A stretch of 64,000 nt of DNA, taken from Arthrobacter sp. YN (GTDB taxonomy: Bacteria > Actinomycetota > Actinomycetes > Actinomycetales > Micrococcaceae). The position numbers and the translations under genes are program-made. The notes under the pieces were generated by a model. That model saw nothing but the letters and a program-made list of their open reading frames with translations, was not told where the DNA came from and searched no databases. Below, one piece after another: positions 16,094 through 25,693 of this stretch. The DNA lies in the NCBI RefSeq assembly GCF_002224285.1, contig NZ_CP022436.1, positions 4,999,553 through 5,063,552 on the forward strand, given 5' to 3'. Position 1 is the stretch's first letter. Every line of letters starts with the position of its first letter.

Positions 16094-17536
16094 TCAGACC
16101 GAACGCTTTGCCTTGGCCTTCGGGCCGTAGCGGAAGTGGAAGAACAGGTAGCAAGCCGCAACGAACGGAACACCAAAGTACAGGGCAGCGATCTGGGTGG
16201 GGTCGAAGGCTATTCCTATCAGGGATACCAGGCAGAGGGTAAAAGCCAGGATGGGCAGCACCGGGAAGAAGGGGGCTTTGTAGGCCAGATCGGCCACCTT
16301 TCCGCCATTCCGGATGAATGCCCTCCGGTGGAAGAAATGTGAGGCAGTGATGGACATCCAGACTCCCACCACCGCGAATCCGGCAATGGACACCAGGGCC
16401 AGGTAGACGGTCTCCGGTGCAGCCACACTGCTGACCAGGGACGCCAGCCCGCCTACCATGCTGACGGAAAGGGCAACCAGGGGTATTCCGCGCCGGGTCA
16501 GCTTCTTGAGTGCCCGGGGGCCATGTCCTTCATCGGCCAGTGAATAGAGCATTCGTGCACAGGAGAACAATCCGCTGTTCCCGGCTGACAACAACGCGGT
16601 GATGATGACAAAGTTCATGATGTCCGCCGCGAACGGGATGCCCACAGAGGAGAAAACCGTGACGAAGGGACTTTCATCCAATCCCACTTGGTCGTAAGGG
16701 ACTGTTGCCGCGATGACGGCAATGGCGCCCACAAAGAAGATCAGGAGCCGGATGACGGTGCTGCGCATGGCCTTGGGGATGTTCTTTGCAGGGTCCTTGG
16801 TCTCACCAGCCGCAACTCCGATCAGTTCAGAGCCGGAGAAGGCATAGAAGACGGCCAGGGCGGTGACAAGGACACCGGTGAAACCGTTGGGGAAGAGGCC
16901 ACCTGAGGTATTGAAGTTCTCAAAGAGGAAAGGGTGGTTGCCGGACTCTGCGAGGGGATGGAATCCAAACAGTGCGGCCCCGCCGAAGACGATCAACGCG
17001 ATGATCGCCCCCACTTTGACGATGGAGAACCAGAACTCGGATTCCCCGAAGAACTTGGAGGAGAAAGCGTTGAAGCCGAAGAGGATGGCAGCGAAGACGA
17101 GGCACCACACCCAGACCTCAACATCGGGGAACCAGCGCTGCATGAGCAAGCCTGAGGCTGTGAACTCAGATCCGATGGCCACGGCCCAGCAGAGCCAGTA
17201 GAGCCAGGCCGTAGCGAAGCCGGTTGCCGGGCCGATCGAGCGGGACGCGTAGATGTGGAAGGCGCCGGAGACGGGGTAGGCAATGGCGAGTTCGCCAAGG
17301 CATGCCATCACCAGATAGACCACGAAGGCGCCAACCAAGTAGGCGATCACTGCCCCCAGCGGGCCCGCTTGCGAAATGGTGTAGCCCGAACTCAGGAAGA
17401 GACCTGAACCGATCACACCTCCCATCGCGATCATGATCAGGTGCCGTGGTCCCATGGAGCGGCGCAAACCGGGTTCCGGCGGCGCCAAGGGGGTATCGGC
17501 TGGATGATCCAGTTTCAGGGGTGTAGAAGATTCCAT
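16094..17536 (-). CDS. amino-acid permease, AAT family
   Basis: The 480-residue, 12-helix transporter contains GPRHLIMIAMGGVIGSGLFLSSG (APC helix 1), LGELAIAYPVSGAFHIYASR and GETKDPAKNIPKAMRSTVIR. A GGAG ribosome site sits 7 nt before the ATG. It precedes the racemase by 69 bp on the same strand, and an Lrp/AsnC regulator lies upstream. It probably supplies the substrate amino acid for the racemase. Serine, alanine or D-amino acids are plausible, but nothing in the sequence decides between them. Confidence 0.9.
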   Translation of the reverse strand: MESSTPLKLDHPADTPLAPPEPGLRRSMGPRHLIMIAMGGVIGSGLFLSSGYTISQAGPLGAVIAYLVGAFVVYLVMACLGELAIAYPVSGAFHIYASRSIGPATGFATAWLYWLCWAVAIGSEFTASGLLMQRWFPDVEVWVWCLVFAAILFGFNAFSSKFFGESEFWFSIVKVGAIIALIVFGGAALFGFHPLAESGNHPFLFENFNTSGGLFPNGFTGVLVTALAVFYAFSGSELIGVAAGETKDPAKNIPKAMRSTVIRLLIFFVGAIAVIAATVPYDQVGLDESPFVTVFSSVGIPFAADIMNFVIITALLSAGNSGLFSCARMLYSLADEGHGPRALKKLTRRGIPLVALSVSMVGGLASLVSSVAAPETVYLALVSIAGFAVVGVWMSITASHFFHRRAFIRNGGKVADLAYKAPFFPVLPILAFTLCLVSLIGIAFDPTQIAALYFGVPFVAACYLFFHFRYGPKAKAKRSV

Positions 17537-17773
17537 GTCTTGTCTCCGTTAAGTGACAGGTGCGAACGGTACGCCGAGGACTTCCGGGGCGGGGAGCCAT
17601 GGGGGCGCTTGTAGTGACGAAGGTAACACAGATCATGTGACTTTAGTCATTAAAAACATTTGTGAATGCGAATAACGCACACTTTGCATCGCAGGCATGA
17701 CGATGTGACCGTTCACTGGTCAGAATGCCCCAGCAATGAGGCAGCGCCGGAAGCCCGCCGGGGCCGGGTGATC

Positions 17774-18223
17774 CTAGATCGACGCCCGTCGGATGACGTT
17801 GGACAAGGTCATTGCCGTCACGGTGTCGCTTACTCCCGGGAGGGCAGCGATCTGCTCCCAGATCTCCTGGACGCGGCCAAGGGATCGCGCTTCGACGCGG
17901 ACAATGAGGTCAAAGTCGCCACTGAGGACATCGCACAGGACCACTTCCGGAATGGATCGGAGTTCGTTCAGGACGTCAGCCCCCCGCATCCTGTCCTTGC
18001 GGTAAACCATCAGGAAGGCCGAAACCAGGGATTCGGCATCTACTCCAGCCACCACTGTGTAGCCCTGGATATAGCCCTGCCGTTCCATCCGGTCGATCCG
18101 CTGCCGCACCGCATTTCTGGACAGAAGAACCTTGCCGGCAAGTTCGGCGTGAGGGACGCGGGCATTCTTGGTCAGTTCCGCGAGGATCCTTTGATCGATG
18201 CCGTCCAGACCAGCCCGCTCCAT
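17774..18223 (-). CDS. Lrp/AsnC-family regulator
   Basis: From the ATG at 18223 (preceded by AAGGGA) comes a 149-residue Lrp protein. It has an N-terminal helix-turn-helix (LDGIDQRILAELTKNARVPHAELAGKVLLSRNAVRQRIDR) and a C-terminal RAM domain with GYTVVAGVDAES, EVVLCDVLSGDFDLIVRVEA and PGVSDTVTAMTL. Lrp-type proteins sense amino acids. Its position upstream of the permease and racemase on the same strand, with a 237-bp gap holding the permease promoter, suggests it controls them. Confidence 0.92.
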   Translation of the reverse strand: MERAGLDGIDQRILAELTKNARVPHAELAGKVLLSRNAVRQRIDRMERQGYIQGYTVVAGVDAESLVSAFLMVYRKDRMRGADVLNELRSIPEVVLCDVLSGDFDLIVRVEARSLGRVQEIWEQIAALPGVSDTVTAMTLSNVIRRASI

Positions 18224-18327
18224 GCGTCCCTTTCCACCTACCCCTGCAGGGACACCAGCCCCTGCCTCGGCCGAAAGGCCACGAAGGAAATGATACTTCC
18301 ACAAGTCCCCGAGGCGTTTCCCCGTGT

Positions 18328-19020
18328 TCAGTAATCAGGGTTGCTCGGCACCACAAGCCCGGTCTCGTAGGCGTAAACCACCACCTGCACCCGGTCCCGC
18401 AACTGGAGTTTGCTCAGGATCCGGCGGACGTGGGTCTTGACGGTCGCCTCGGAGAGGAAGAACTTATGGGCGATCTCCGCGTTGGACAGGCCCTCGGCGA
18501 TGGTGGTGAGGATCTCGGTTTCGCGTGGCGTGAGATCGTCCAGCAACGGGTCCCGGTGGGGAGTTGGTGGCTGCCCGGGCAGGGCGCCTCCACGAACATA
18601 CGTTTCCAGGAGCCGCTGCGTCACACGGGGAGCCACCACGGCATCGCCGCTGGCCACGAGGCGCACAGCGTGGACCAGTTCCGAGGGTGCAACGTCCTTG
18701 AGCAGGAAGGCGGAGGCACCGGCCTGCAAACCGGTGAAGGCATACTCATCGAGGTCGAAGGTAGTAAGGATGATGACCCGTGCCTCGGACCCGGAATCCG
18801 AGATCCGTCGCGTTGCCTCAATCCCGTCCATGGTGGGCATCCGCACGTCCATCAGGATCACATCCGGCGCGAGTGCTTCTACTTGGCGTACGGCTTCGAC
18901 GCCATCGGACGCCTCGCCGACTACATGGAAGTCGTCCTCGCCTTCCAGAATGAGCCGGAAGCCCATCCGAAGCAGTGGCTGATCATCCACGAGCAGCACT
19001 TTGATGATGTCTTCTGTCAT
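18328..19020 (-). CDS. NarL/LuxR-type response regulator
   Basis: The 230-residue protein has a receiver domain (residues 6-122) with the phospho-acceptor Asp in DVILMDVRMPTMDG, a switch Thr/Ser in VIILTTFD and the Lys in FLLKDVAP. A LuxR helix-turn-helix follows (LTPRETEILTTIAEGLSNAEIAHKFFLSEATVKTHVRRILSKL region). Its start overlaps the stop of the kinase gene by 4 nt. It probably activates the ABC-2 exporter genes upstream. Confidence 0.93.
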   Translation of the reverse strand: MTEDIIKVLLVDDQPLLRMGFRLILEGEDDFHVVGEASDGVEAVRQVEALAPDVILMDVRMPTMDGIEATRRISDSGSEARVIILTTFDLDEYAFTGLQAGASAFLLKDVAPSELVHAVRLVASGDAVVAPRVTQRLLETYVRGGALPGQPPTPHRDPLLDDLTPRETEILTTIAEGLSNAEIAHKFFLSEATVKTHVRRILSKLQLRDRVQVVVYAYETGLVVPSNPDY

Positions 19021-20306
19021 GATTCCCCCTTGTCGCCGGCCCAGCGGAGCTCGGCGTGAACTGCCCAGCCTCCCCTTTTGCTGGGGCCGGCAGTAACGAT
19101 TCCAGCATAAATTCCGGCGCGTTCATTCATTCCTGCGATGCCCTGCCCGGTGCCCAGGCTGCCCACGGGTTCGCTGCCGCCCTCCACGGTTCCACGACCG
19201 TCGTCGTGTACGTCAATGGTGACCAGATCGGCGTCCCGCGCCACCTGGACGTCAACGCGGCTCAGTGAGCGGCCGTACCGCAGGACGTTGGTCAGCGACT
19301 CTTGCACAATCCGGTAGACGGTGAGTTCAAAGGCGGGATCGGCCGGTAATCCAGGGCCTGTGTGCGCATAATGCAGCGGCAGACCCGCGGTCCGGAAGCC
19401 ATCCAGGAGCTTCGAGAGGTTGTGCCCGGATTCCAGGGGCGTGAGCGGTGCCGGCCGCCCCGAGTCGTCGCGAAGGACGCCCAGCACGCGGCGCATATCG
19501 GCCAAGGCGGTCCTGCCGGTCCGGGACAATTCGCCCAGGACCTCGGCGGCGCGCTCCGGATTCTTCCTGACCACCACGGCAGCACCGTCCGACAGGCTGA
19601 CCATCACCGTCAGGGAGTGTGCCACGACGTCGTGCATCTCGCGGGCGATCCTGTTCCGCTCGGTCACCTTGCCCAGATGGGTGGTGCGGGCTGCCCAGGC
19701 AGCGATCTCGGCCTCATGCTCCCGCCGCTGGCGCACGGAAATACCAATGCCGGTGGCCAGGAGGTTGGACAACATGATGGTCACCGCGGTGGCGATGTTG
19801 TTGATCAGGTGGAAGTTCTCCGGGACCTCCTGCAGGGTGTCCATGCCGCTGGGAATCGTCCACATGAACAGATAAAGCAAGCTCAGGGGCAGGCTGGCGG
19901 CAACAAACACCACCAAAGCGAGGCTGCGCTTCCTGATGGATGCCACGGCGTACAGCGCAAACCACAGGCCCGCTGAGACGTTGGAACCCCACGGGTTCAG
20001 GATGGCGGCCGCAACCTCCAGAAGGACGACGGCGGCCACCACTTGAAGCGGGTACCGGCGCCTGAACATCAGCACAGCCGCGATCATCAGCAGCAGGGCC
20101 ACCACCAGCCACTTGCCCTCGGCGATGGAAGTGATGATGGTGGGCAGGGCCAGGAGTACGTAGCAGAGGATCACCACGGCATCCATGGCGCGGGGGCGCT
20201 CATAGAAGTAGCGCCGGATGCGGCCCCTGCGGCGCTGGGTGATTTCAGCGAAGGACGCGTCCACCGTAGCGGTGGACGCGTCCTTCACCTGTGGAGCTTC
20301 AGTCAT
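19017..20306 (-). CDS. sensor histidine kinase (NarL partner type)
   Basis: A 429-residue kinase has about five or six N-terminal transmembrane helices (residues 45-190), then a HisKA_3 dimerisation region with the phosphorylated His in REMHDVVAHSLTVMV. The HATPase domain has YRIVQESLTNVLRYG (N box), HDDGRG and GQGIAGMNERAG. It has little extracellular domain, so it probably senses a membrane or envelope signal. It is translationally coupled to the response regulator and follows the ABC exporter by 25 bp. Confidence 0.93.
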   Translation of the reverse strand: MTEAPQVKDASTATVDASFAEITQRRRGRIRRYFYERPRAMDAVVILCYVLLALPTIITSIAEGKWLVVALLLMIAAVLMFRRRYPLQVVAAVVLLEVAAAILNPWGSNVSAGLWFALYAVASIRKRSLALVVFVAASLPLSLLYLFMWTIPSGMDTLQEVPENFHLINNIATAVTIMLSNLLATGIGISVRQRREHEAEIAAWAARTTHLGKVTERNRIAREMHDVVAHSLTVMVSLSDGAAVVVRKNPERAAEVLGELSRTGRTALADMRRVLGVLRDDSGRPAPLTPLESGHNLSKLLDGFRTAGLPLHYAHTGPGLPADPAFELTVYRIVQESLTNVLRYGRSLSRVDVQVARDADLVTIDVHDDGRGTVEGGSEPVGSLGTGQGIAGMNERAGIYAGIVTAGPSKRGGWAVHAELRWAGDKGES

Positions 20307-20331
20307 GGATTGAGCCTAGACGGCAACCGTC

Positions 20332-21183
20332 CTAGACGTCCCGCTTCTTCAGCAGGAGCATGGCCAGCGCAACCGGTACAACAACCCAGGCACCCAGGAC
20401 CAGCGCGGCCTGCCACGCTTCCAGCGTTTCAGGAACATGCTCGACGGCGGTCATCGGGGTGATGGTGCTGGTGGGGAGGTACTTGTTGGCTTCCTTGAAG
20501 AAATCGCCGGGAATGAGCTGGAAGGCGATCGGCGCAACGAACAGCAGTCCCACCAGGCTCATGATGCCGCCGGCCGAGTTCCGGACGATGGTTCCAAGGG
20601 CCATGCCGATGGCTGCTACTGCTGCCACGTAGAGGCTGTTGACCAGGAGGAGCTTGACGGACTGCGAGCTGCCAAGGTCCAGCTTGAGGTCGTAGTTATC
20701 CACGATCGGGAGGGACACCAGGCCGGCAATGTAGATGGACACGGCCGTCAGCAGGAAGGCGCTGACCATGACCACAATGAGCTTGGCCAGGAACGGTGAG
20801 AGCCGCTTGGGGACGGCGGCAAACGTGGAGCGTGCCATGCCGGTGGTGAATTCGGAGCTCATCAGCAGGACACCCAAGGAGCCGAGGATGAGCTGGGCGA
20901 ACGAGATGCCCGAGGTGGGAATGCTGACGGCCAGGTCCCCGCCCTGGGCGGCCATGGCAGCCGCGGCTTCGGGATCGTTGGCAACCTGCTCAGCAAACTG
21001 CCCGGTTCCCCAGGCCGAGAGGGCGGCGAAACCCACCATCACCAAGGCTGTGGAGGCCAAAAGGATCAAAGTGGACATCAGCGTGCGGAACTTGATGAAT
21101 TCCGAGTTCAGCACGCGGTGGAATGCCGGTCCAGGACCGACGGAGTTACGGATGGACTTACGGTCCATAGTGGTGGTGCTCAT
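20332..21183 (-). CDS. ABC-2 type transporter permease
   Basis: From the ATG at 21183 the protein has 283 residues and six predicted membrane helices. The N-terminal RVLNSEFIKFRTLMSTLIL is the typical cytosolic lead-in of ABC-2 permeases, followed by GSLGVLLMSSEFTTGMARSTFAAVPKR. A longer frame exists upstream but overlaps the ATPase gene with non-native sequence. The gene follows the ATPase by 2 nt. It likely exports a lipid, antibiotic or peptide. Confidence 0.9.
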   Translation of the reverse strand: MSTTTMDRKSIRNSVGPGPAFHRVLNSEFIKFRTLMSTLILLASTALVMVGFAALSAWGTGQFAEQVANDPEAAAAMAAQGGDLAVSIPTSGISFAQLILGSLGVLLMSSEFTTGMARSTFAAVPKRLSPFLAKLIVVMVSAFLLTAVSIYIAGLVSLPIVDNYDLKLDLGSSQSVKLLLVNSLYVAAVAAIGMALGTIVRNSAGGIMSLVGLLFVAPIAFQLIPGDFFKEANKYLPTSTITPMTAVEHVPETLEAWQAALVLGAWVVVPVALAMLLLKKRDV

Positions 21184-21185
21184 GT

Positions 21186-22130
21186 CTATTTCCCTCCGGC
21201 CTGGGCGGGAACCGAGGCCCCGGTGGTGATGTGCGAGTGGTATTCCACCTCGTCCTTGGTCAGTTCCATGTACGCCTCTTCCAGGCTTGCCTGGAGCGGA
21301 GTGAGCTCGTACACCATGACCTGGTTTTCCAGGGCGGTCCTGGCGATGCCCCGGGGGTCCAGTCCGGACACCTCGAGGAGTTCGCGCTCGTGGACCTCCA
21401 CGGAAACGCCGGTTCCGGCCAGGAGCTGCATGAGGCGTTCCGGCTGGTCGGTGCGGACACGGGTCCGTGCGTGGCCTTTGCCGGTAATGATTTCGGCGAT
21501 GGGCGCATCGGCAATGATCTTGCCGCGGCCGATCACGATCAGGTGGTCTGCTGTCAGTGCCATCTCGCTCATGAGGTGGCTGGAAAGGAAGACCGTGCGG
21601 CCCTCGGAGGCCAGGTACTTCACGAGGTTGCGGACCCACACCACACCTTCAGGGTCCAGGCCGTTGACGGGCTCATCCAGAATGATGGTCTGCGGATCGC
21701 CCAGCAGCGCAGCGGCAATGCCGAGGCGCTGACCCATTCCGAGCGAGAATCCCTTGACCTTCTTCTTTGCTACATCGCCCAGGCCGGTCATTTCAATGAC
21801 TTCGCGGACCCTGCTCTTGGGGATGCTGTGCGTCGCTGCCATGGCGAGCAGGTGGTTGTACGCGGTGCGGCTCGTGTGAACTGCCTTGGCGTCCAGGAGG
21901 GCGCCGATCTCGCGGAGCGGTGCTTTGTGCTGGGCGAATGGTTCACCATTCACCGTCACAGAGCCCGACGACGGAGCGTCCAGCCCCATGATCATGCGCA
22001 TGGTGGTGGACTTGCCGGCACCGTTCGGACCCAGGAAGCCGGTCACCCGTCCAGCCTGGACAGTGAAACTGACACCGCCGACGGCGGTCTTCTCGCCGTA
22101 GACCTTGGTCAGGCCTTTTGCTTCGATCAT
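21186..22130 (-). CDS. ABC transporter ATP-binding protein (drug/lantibiotic type)
   Basis: The 314-residue ATPase has Walker A GPNGAGKSTTMRMIMG, signature LGMGQRLGIAAALLGD (LGMGQ variant), Walker B TIILDEPVNGLDPEG and H-loop SSHLMSEM. A C-terminal extension of about 90 residues is typical of the BcrA/DrrA group. ATG 22130 was chosen because it begins the canonical MIEAKGLTKVYG; GGAGGG lies upstream. It heads an operon with permease, kinase and regulator, a self-regulated envelope-stress or antibiotic-export module. Confidence 0.93.
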   Translation of the reverse strand: MIEAKGLTKVYGEKTAVGGVSFTVQAGRVTGFLGPNGAGKSTTMRMIMGLDAPSSGSVTVNGEPFAQHKAPLREIGALLDAKAVHTSRTAYNHLLAMAATHSIPKSRVREVIEMTGLGDVAKKKVKGFSLGMGQRLGIAAALLGDPQTIILDEPVNGLDPEGVVWVRNLVKYLASEGRTVFLSSHLMSEMALTADHLIVIGRGKIIADAPIAEIITGKGHARTRVRTDQPERLMQLLAGTGVSVEVHERELLEVSGLDPRGIARTALENQVMVYELTPLQASLEEAYMELTKDEVEYHSHITTGASVPAQAGGK

Positions 22131-22277
22131 GGAAGCGTTCCCTCCTCGGAGCACATGAGTGTGCGGATGAGTTTTGAATGTACTCACCACGCTACTCATG
22201 GAGGGAACGTAAATCGCCGGTCTCAGGGATGATTCAGGGTTCAGTCAGGGTAGTCCTCGCGGATGACCCGCTCCGCT

Positions 22278-23780
22278 TCAGCCGGCCGGGAGCGGCGAGT
22301 ACACGCGCAGCTCGCGCGGTTTCACGGTGAAGGTGGCACTGCGCACCCCGGGCTTCGGTTCGCCGTCCACCGCCAGGACCAGGGGCTGCCCGATCGCCTC
22401 CACGGTGATGGTGGTGGCCTCGGTCAGGTGGGTGACTTTGGAGGCAGCAACCGTGCCGGTCACTACCGCCCACAGCAGCCGCGCACGGGCGAACGGCTCG
22501 TCCGCTGTGATCATCCGCAGATCGAAAACCCCGTCGTCAAGCACGGGCCGGCGAAGCGGTGCGTGGTCGCTGGGATAGAACCTTCCCCGTCCCATGTAGA
22601 GGATCCAGAGCTTGTGCTTAACCCCGCCCACGGTGAGCGTGGTGGGGGAGTTCACTCCGAAGGTGCGCAGCGATGCCACCACGCTGGCCAGCGGCTTACC
22701 CATAGCCGGCTGCAGTCGTTCCCGGCGACGAACCAGGTTCGGATACACGCCTACGCTGGCGGTGTTCAACATGGCCAGCTCCGTAGTTTCGGGCGTCTCA
22801 GGCAGGCCACGCTGCACCACTACATGCCCCAGGTCAACCGCGGCTGCCTGCCCCTTGGTTACCGCCTCAATGGCGTCGTCGATAGAGCTGGTGCCGAGGT
22901 CGCGGGCAAAATGGTTGAGGGTTCCGCCGGGCAGCACAAGCAGCGGCAGTGAATGTTCGACGGCGGCCGCGGCGGCAGTGCCCACCGTTCCGTCTCCGCC
23001 CCACACGCCCAGCGCAACGGTGCCGGGCCGGGTGGCTGCGGCGTCTATTTCCGCGGCGACGTCGTCCCCCTCCGCGATTTCACGTATATGCGCTTTGGGG
23101 AATATAACTCGGAGAAGCTCACCGGTTTCGGGGGAGTAGGACCCTCCAAGGACGTTGACCGCAATACTCAGCCCCTCGCCGTCGGCGATAGCGGGAGCTT
23201 CTGCAGGCGTTCGGCGCGGCGTTGGTTCTGCGGGCTTGGCGGGCCACCACCGGCGCGTCAGTAGCGCCGCGCCTGCTCCCAAGGCCGAACCGAAGACCAC
23301 ATCGGAGGGCCAATGGGCTCCCGTATGAACGCGGGAATAGGCAACACCTGCGGCAAGGGGCGCCAGCACCGTGCCGAGTGCCGGTGAAACCATCCCGGCA
23401 CCCACGGCGAAAGCTACCGCAGAGGCAGAATGCCCGGACGGCATCGATGAGCTGGTTGGCTGCGGGTTCACGAAGCGAAACAGCGGCAGGTGCTCAGGAA
23501 GCGGGCGCCGCCGGGGGAGTACCCGCTTGAAGATGACGTTGGTGACGCCTGAAGCAACGCCCAAGGCCAACACGCCATGAAGAGCCGCCCTGCGCGGTTT
23601 CCCCGGGAACGCGGACATGATTCCGGCAATCCCGAACCAGAGCTTTCCCTTGGTGGCCGCGGACGAAAGCCTTCTGAAGAAGACATCGTGGTCGCCCTGG
23701 GGCTGCCTGGAGACAGCCCGGACCAGAAAGTGGTCGAATCCTGCAACTCGTCTGGGGGCCTTGCCCACGATGCCTCGCAT
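22278..23780 (-). CDS. PAP2 phosphatase - diacylglycerol kinase fusion
   Basis: The 500-residue protein has two domains. Residues about 60-205 carry the PAP2 pattern: KRVLPRRRP, then SSSMPSGHSASAVAFAVG, then SRVHTGAHWPSDVVFG, with the catalytic His residues. Residues about 235-500 form a DAGK/LCB5-type catalytic domain, with VWGGDGTVGTAAAAA and VLPGGTLNHFARDLG. It should dephosphorylate a lipid phosphate and phosphorylate a diacylglycerol-like lipid. The ATG at 23780 has a weak SD; a start 15 codons upstream is possible. It is divergent from a second PAP2 gene. Confidence 0.88.
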   Translation of the reverse strand: MRGIVGKAPRRVAGFDHFLVRAVSRQPQGDHDVFFRRLSSAATKGKLWFGIAGIMSAFPGKPRRAALHGVLALGVASGVTNVIFKRVLPRRRPLPEHLPLFRFVNPQPTSSSMPSGHSASAVAFAVGAGMVSPALGTVLAPLAAGVAYSRVHTGAHWPSDVVFGSALGAGAALLTRRWWPAKPAEPTPRRTPAEAPAIADGEGLSIAVNVLGGSYSPETGELLRVIFPKAHIREIAEGDDVAAEIDAAATRPGTVALGVWGGDGTVGTAAAAAVEHSLPLLVLPGGTLNHFARDLGTSSIDDAIEAVTKGQAAAVDLGHVVVQRGLPETPETTELAMLNTASVGVYPNLVRRRERLQPAMGKPLASVVASLRTFGVNSPTTLTVGGVKHKLWILYMGRGRFYPSDHAPLRRPVLDDGVFDLRMITADEPFARARLLWAVVTGTVAASKVTHLTEATTITVEAIGQPLVLAVDGEPKPGVRSATFTVKPRELRVYSPLPAG

Positions 23781-23856
23781 TACTTCACAGTATCGCCTGC
23801 ACACCCCCGCAGAGGGGCTGCCCATGCCGTCCGCCTGCCGTGGCTACGATGAATGG

Positions 23857-24561
23857 ATGATTCGTGTCCTGCTTCCACGTCGACAGCCCGGGTGGCAACT
23901 GGTTGTCCCGGCCGTGCTGCTTCTCCTTGCCTTCATGGTGCCGGGCATCATGATCCTGGCCGGACAGGGCGAGCCTGCGTTCAACGGCGTTGACACCACC
24001 TGGCAGGCCTTCACCTTTACTCTGCATTCGCCCTTCTGGGACGGCGTGAACGCGGTACTCAACTGGGCGGGCTACGCCGGGATCCTGGTATTCCACGTGG
24101 TGCTCGCCCTTGCGCTCCTGGTCTGGCAACGGCCCATGGGAGCAGTCTTTGCCGCGACCTCCGGCGTCATCGCACTGGCCCTGACGCAGCTGGCCAAAGC
24201 CGTGGTGGGTCGGGACAGGCCCCAGGGCGCTCAGGTCCTCACAGATACCGGCTCATACCCCTCGGGGCATGTATCGGCCACCACTGCGTTCCTCATGGTT
24301 TTGGCCATCCTGCTGGGACGCTGGTGGATGACCTTGCTGGCTGCCGTAGGTGTCATAGCCATGATGGTCAGCCGCACCTATCTCTCGGCACATTGGCTCA
24401 GCGATGTCCTTGGCGGCGCCTGCCTTGCTGCCGGTGTCGTCCTGATCATGTGGTGGCGGTTCAGGGAAATATGCATCAAAGAGAATGAACTGGCGGATGG
24501 CCGGACTATTTGGGCGGCAAAGGCTTCGCGACGCCTGCAAGCAGGAGAGCGAGCAGAATAG
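23857..24561 (+). CDS. PAP2-family membrane phosphatase
   Basis: The 234-residue protein has six hydrophobic helices and the three PAP2 motifs KAVVGRDRP, YPSGHVSATT and SRTYLSAHWLSDVLGG. It probably acts on undecaprenyl pyrophosphate or phosphatidic acid at the membrane. The ATG at 23857 is the start nearest to the first helix. Its last 56 nt overlap the 3' end of the convergent MFS gene. The upstream gap to the divergent PAP2-kinase gene is 76 bp. Confidence 0.88.
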   Translation: MIRVLLPRRQPGWQLVVPAVLLLLAFMVPGIMILAGQGEPAFNGVDTTWQAFTFTLHSPFWDGVNAVLNWAGYAGILVFHVVLALALLVWQRPMGAVFAATSGVIALALTQLAKAVVGRDRPQGAQVLTDTGSYPSGHVSATTAFLMVLAILLGRWWMTLLAAVGVIAMMVSRTYLSAHWLSDVLGGACLAAGVVLIMWWRFREICIKENELADGRTIWAAKASRRLQAGERAE

Positions 24562-25693
24562 GCGCTCCGATGGCCAGCAATGCCAGGTGGATTCCGGTGT
24601 GGTCGCCCAAGTAACCCAAGAGGGGTGGGCCCGCCAGGAAGGCGACGTAGCCGATGGTGGAAACAACGGAAACCCGTGCAGCGGCATGCTTGGGGTCGTC
24701 CGCAGCGGCTGACATGCCCATGGGGAAGGCCAGGGCCGCACCGATGCCCCACAATGCCGCACCAACGCCGGCCAGGATAACGTTGCCGGCGAAGACAAAC
24801 AGTGCCAGGCCCACGGCGGCTGCCGCCATGCTGGCCCGCAGGACGCTCACGCGGCCAAACGTGTCGATCGCTTTGCCACCGAAGAACCGCATGATGGTCA
24901 TCGCCAGGACGAAGAGCGCGAACAGCAGCGCACCCGTGGATTCCGAGGCGCCAAGCCCGTCCACGGCAGCCTTCGCGATCCAGTCGTTGCCCGCGCCTTC
25001 GGTCAGCGTGGCGCCCAGGACTACGACGCCGATCAGCAGCGTCCTGCCGTCCCGCCAAGCCGAAGGCCCCTTCGCAACCGGAGCGCCGTCGTCGTGAACT
25101 TCTGCGGCCTCATGCGGAAGGAAGTACTTGGGGACCGTCAGCGCCAAGGCAACGGCAATGGCTGCGATAACCAGCAAGTGTTGAGGGAGACCGACGCCAA
25201 GCTGTGAGAGACCTGCGCCAATCAGCGCGCCAAGGAAAGCACCGCCGGAGAAGGCAGCGTGGAACTGCGGCATGATGGTGCGCTTGAGCCGATGCTCAAC
25301 GTCGGCACCCTCGATGTTCTGGGCTACGTCCCACAAACCAATGCCGATACCAAAGAAGAACAGGGCAATCGCCGTGGCCGGCACTGATGCGGCCATCAGG
25401 GAGAAGGCAATTCCTGCGCCCGCAGCTCCCGCCACGATGCCCGCCACACGAACCGTATTGGCCGTGCCGATCCTGCCCACCACCCAGCCGGCCGACGGCA
25501 GCGCCAGCAAGGACCCGACGGCGGTGCAGAGCAGCAGGGTGCCCATCTGGCCGGACGTCAGGCTGAGCGCCTCCGTCACCGCCGGAATGCGTGCAGCCCA
25601 GCTGGCAAACACCAACCCGTTCATGCCGAAGATCAGGAACGTCGCCACCGCCGCGGCATTGACGTTGGTGGTGCTTCTGGTGTTGGTGGTCAT
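24506..25693 (-). CDS. MFS transporter
   Basis: A 395-residue, 12-helix major facilitator starts at the ATG at 25693, which overlaps the stop of the DeoR gene by 4 nt. Motifs include FGMNGLVFASWAARIPAVTEAL in helix 1 and VGRIGTANTVRVAG in the loop 2-3 region. FFGIGIGLWDVAQNIEGADVE follows in helix 5; a GxGxGxWD pattern is common in the FucP/sugar-MFS-like branch of Actinobacteria. The substrate is unknown; coupling to a DeoR regulator suggests a sugar or sugar derivative. Confidence 0.87.
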   Translation of the reverse strand: MTTNTRSTTNVNAAAVATFLIFGMNGLVFASWAARIPAVTEALSLTSGQMGTLLLCTAVGSLLALPSAGWVVGRIGTANTVRVAGIVAGAAGAGIAFSLMAASVPATAIALFFFGIGIGLWDVAQNIEGADVEHRLKRTIMPQFHAAFSGGAFLGALIGAGLSQLGVGLPQHLLVIAAIAVALALTVPKYFLPHEAAEVHDDGAPVAKGPSAWRDGRTLLIGVVVLGATLTEGAGNDWIAKAAVDGLGASESTGALLFALFVLAMTIMRFFGGKAIDTFGRVSVLRASMAAAAVGLALFVFAGNVILAGVGAALWGIGAALAFPMGMSAAADDPKHAAARVSVVSTIGYVAFLAGPPLLGYLGDHTGIHLALLAIGAPILLALLLAGVAKPLPPK

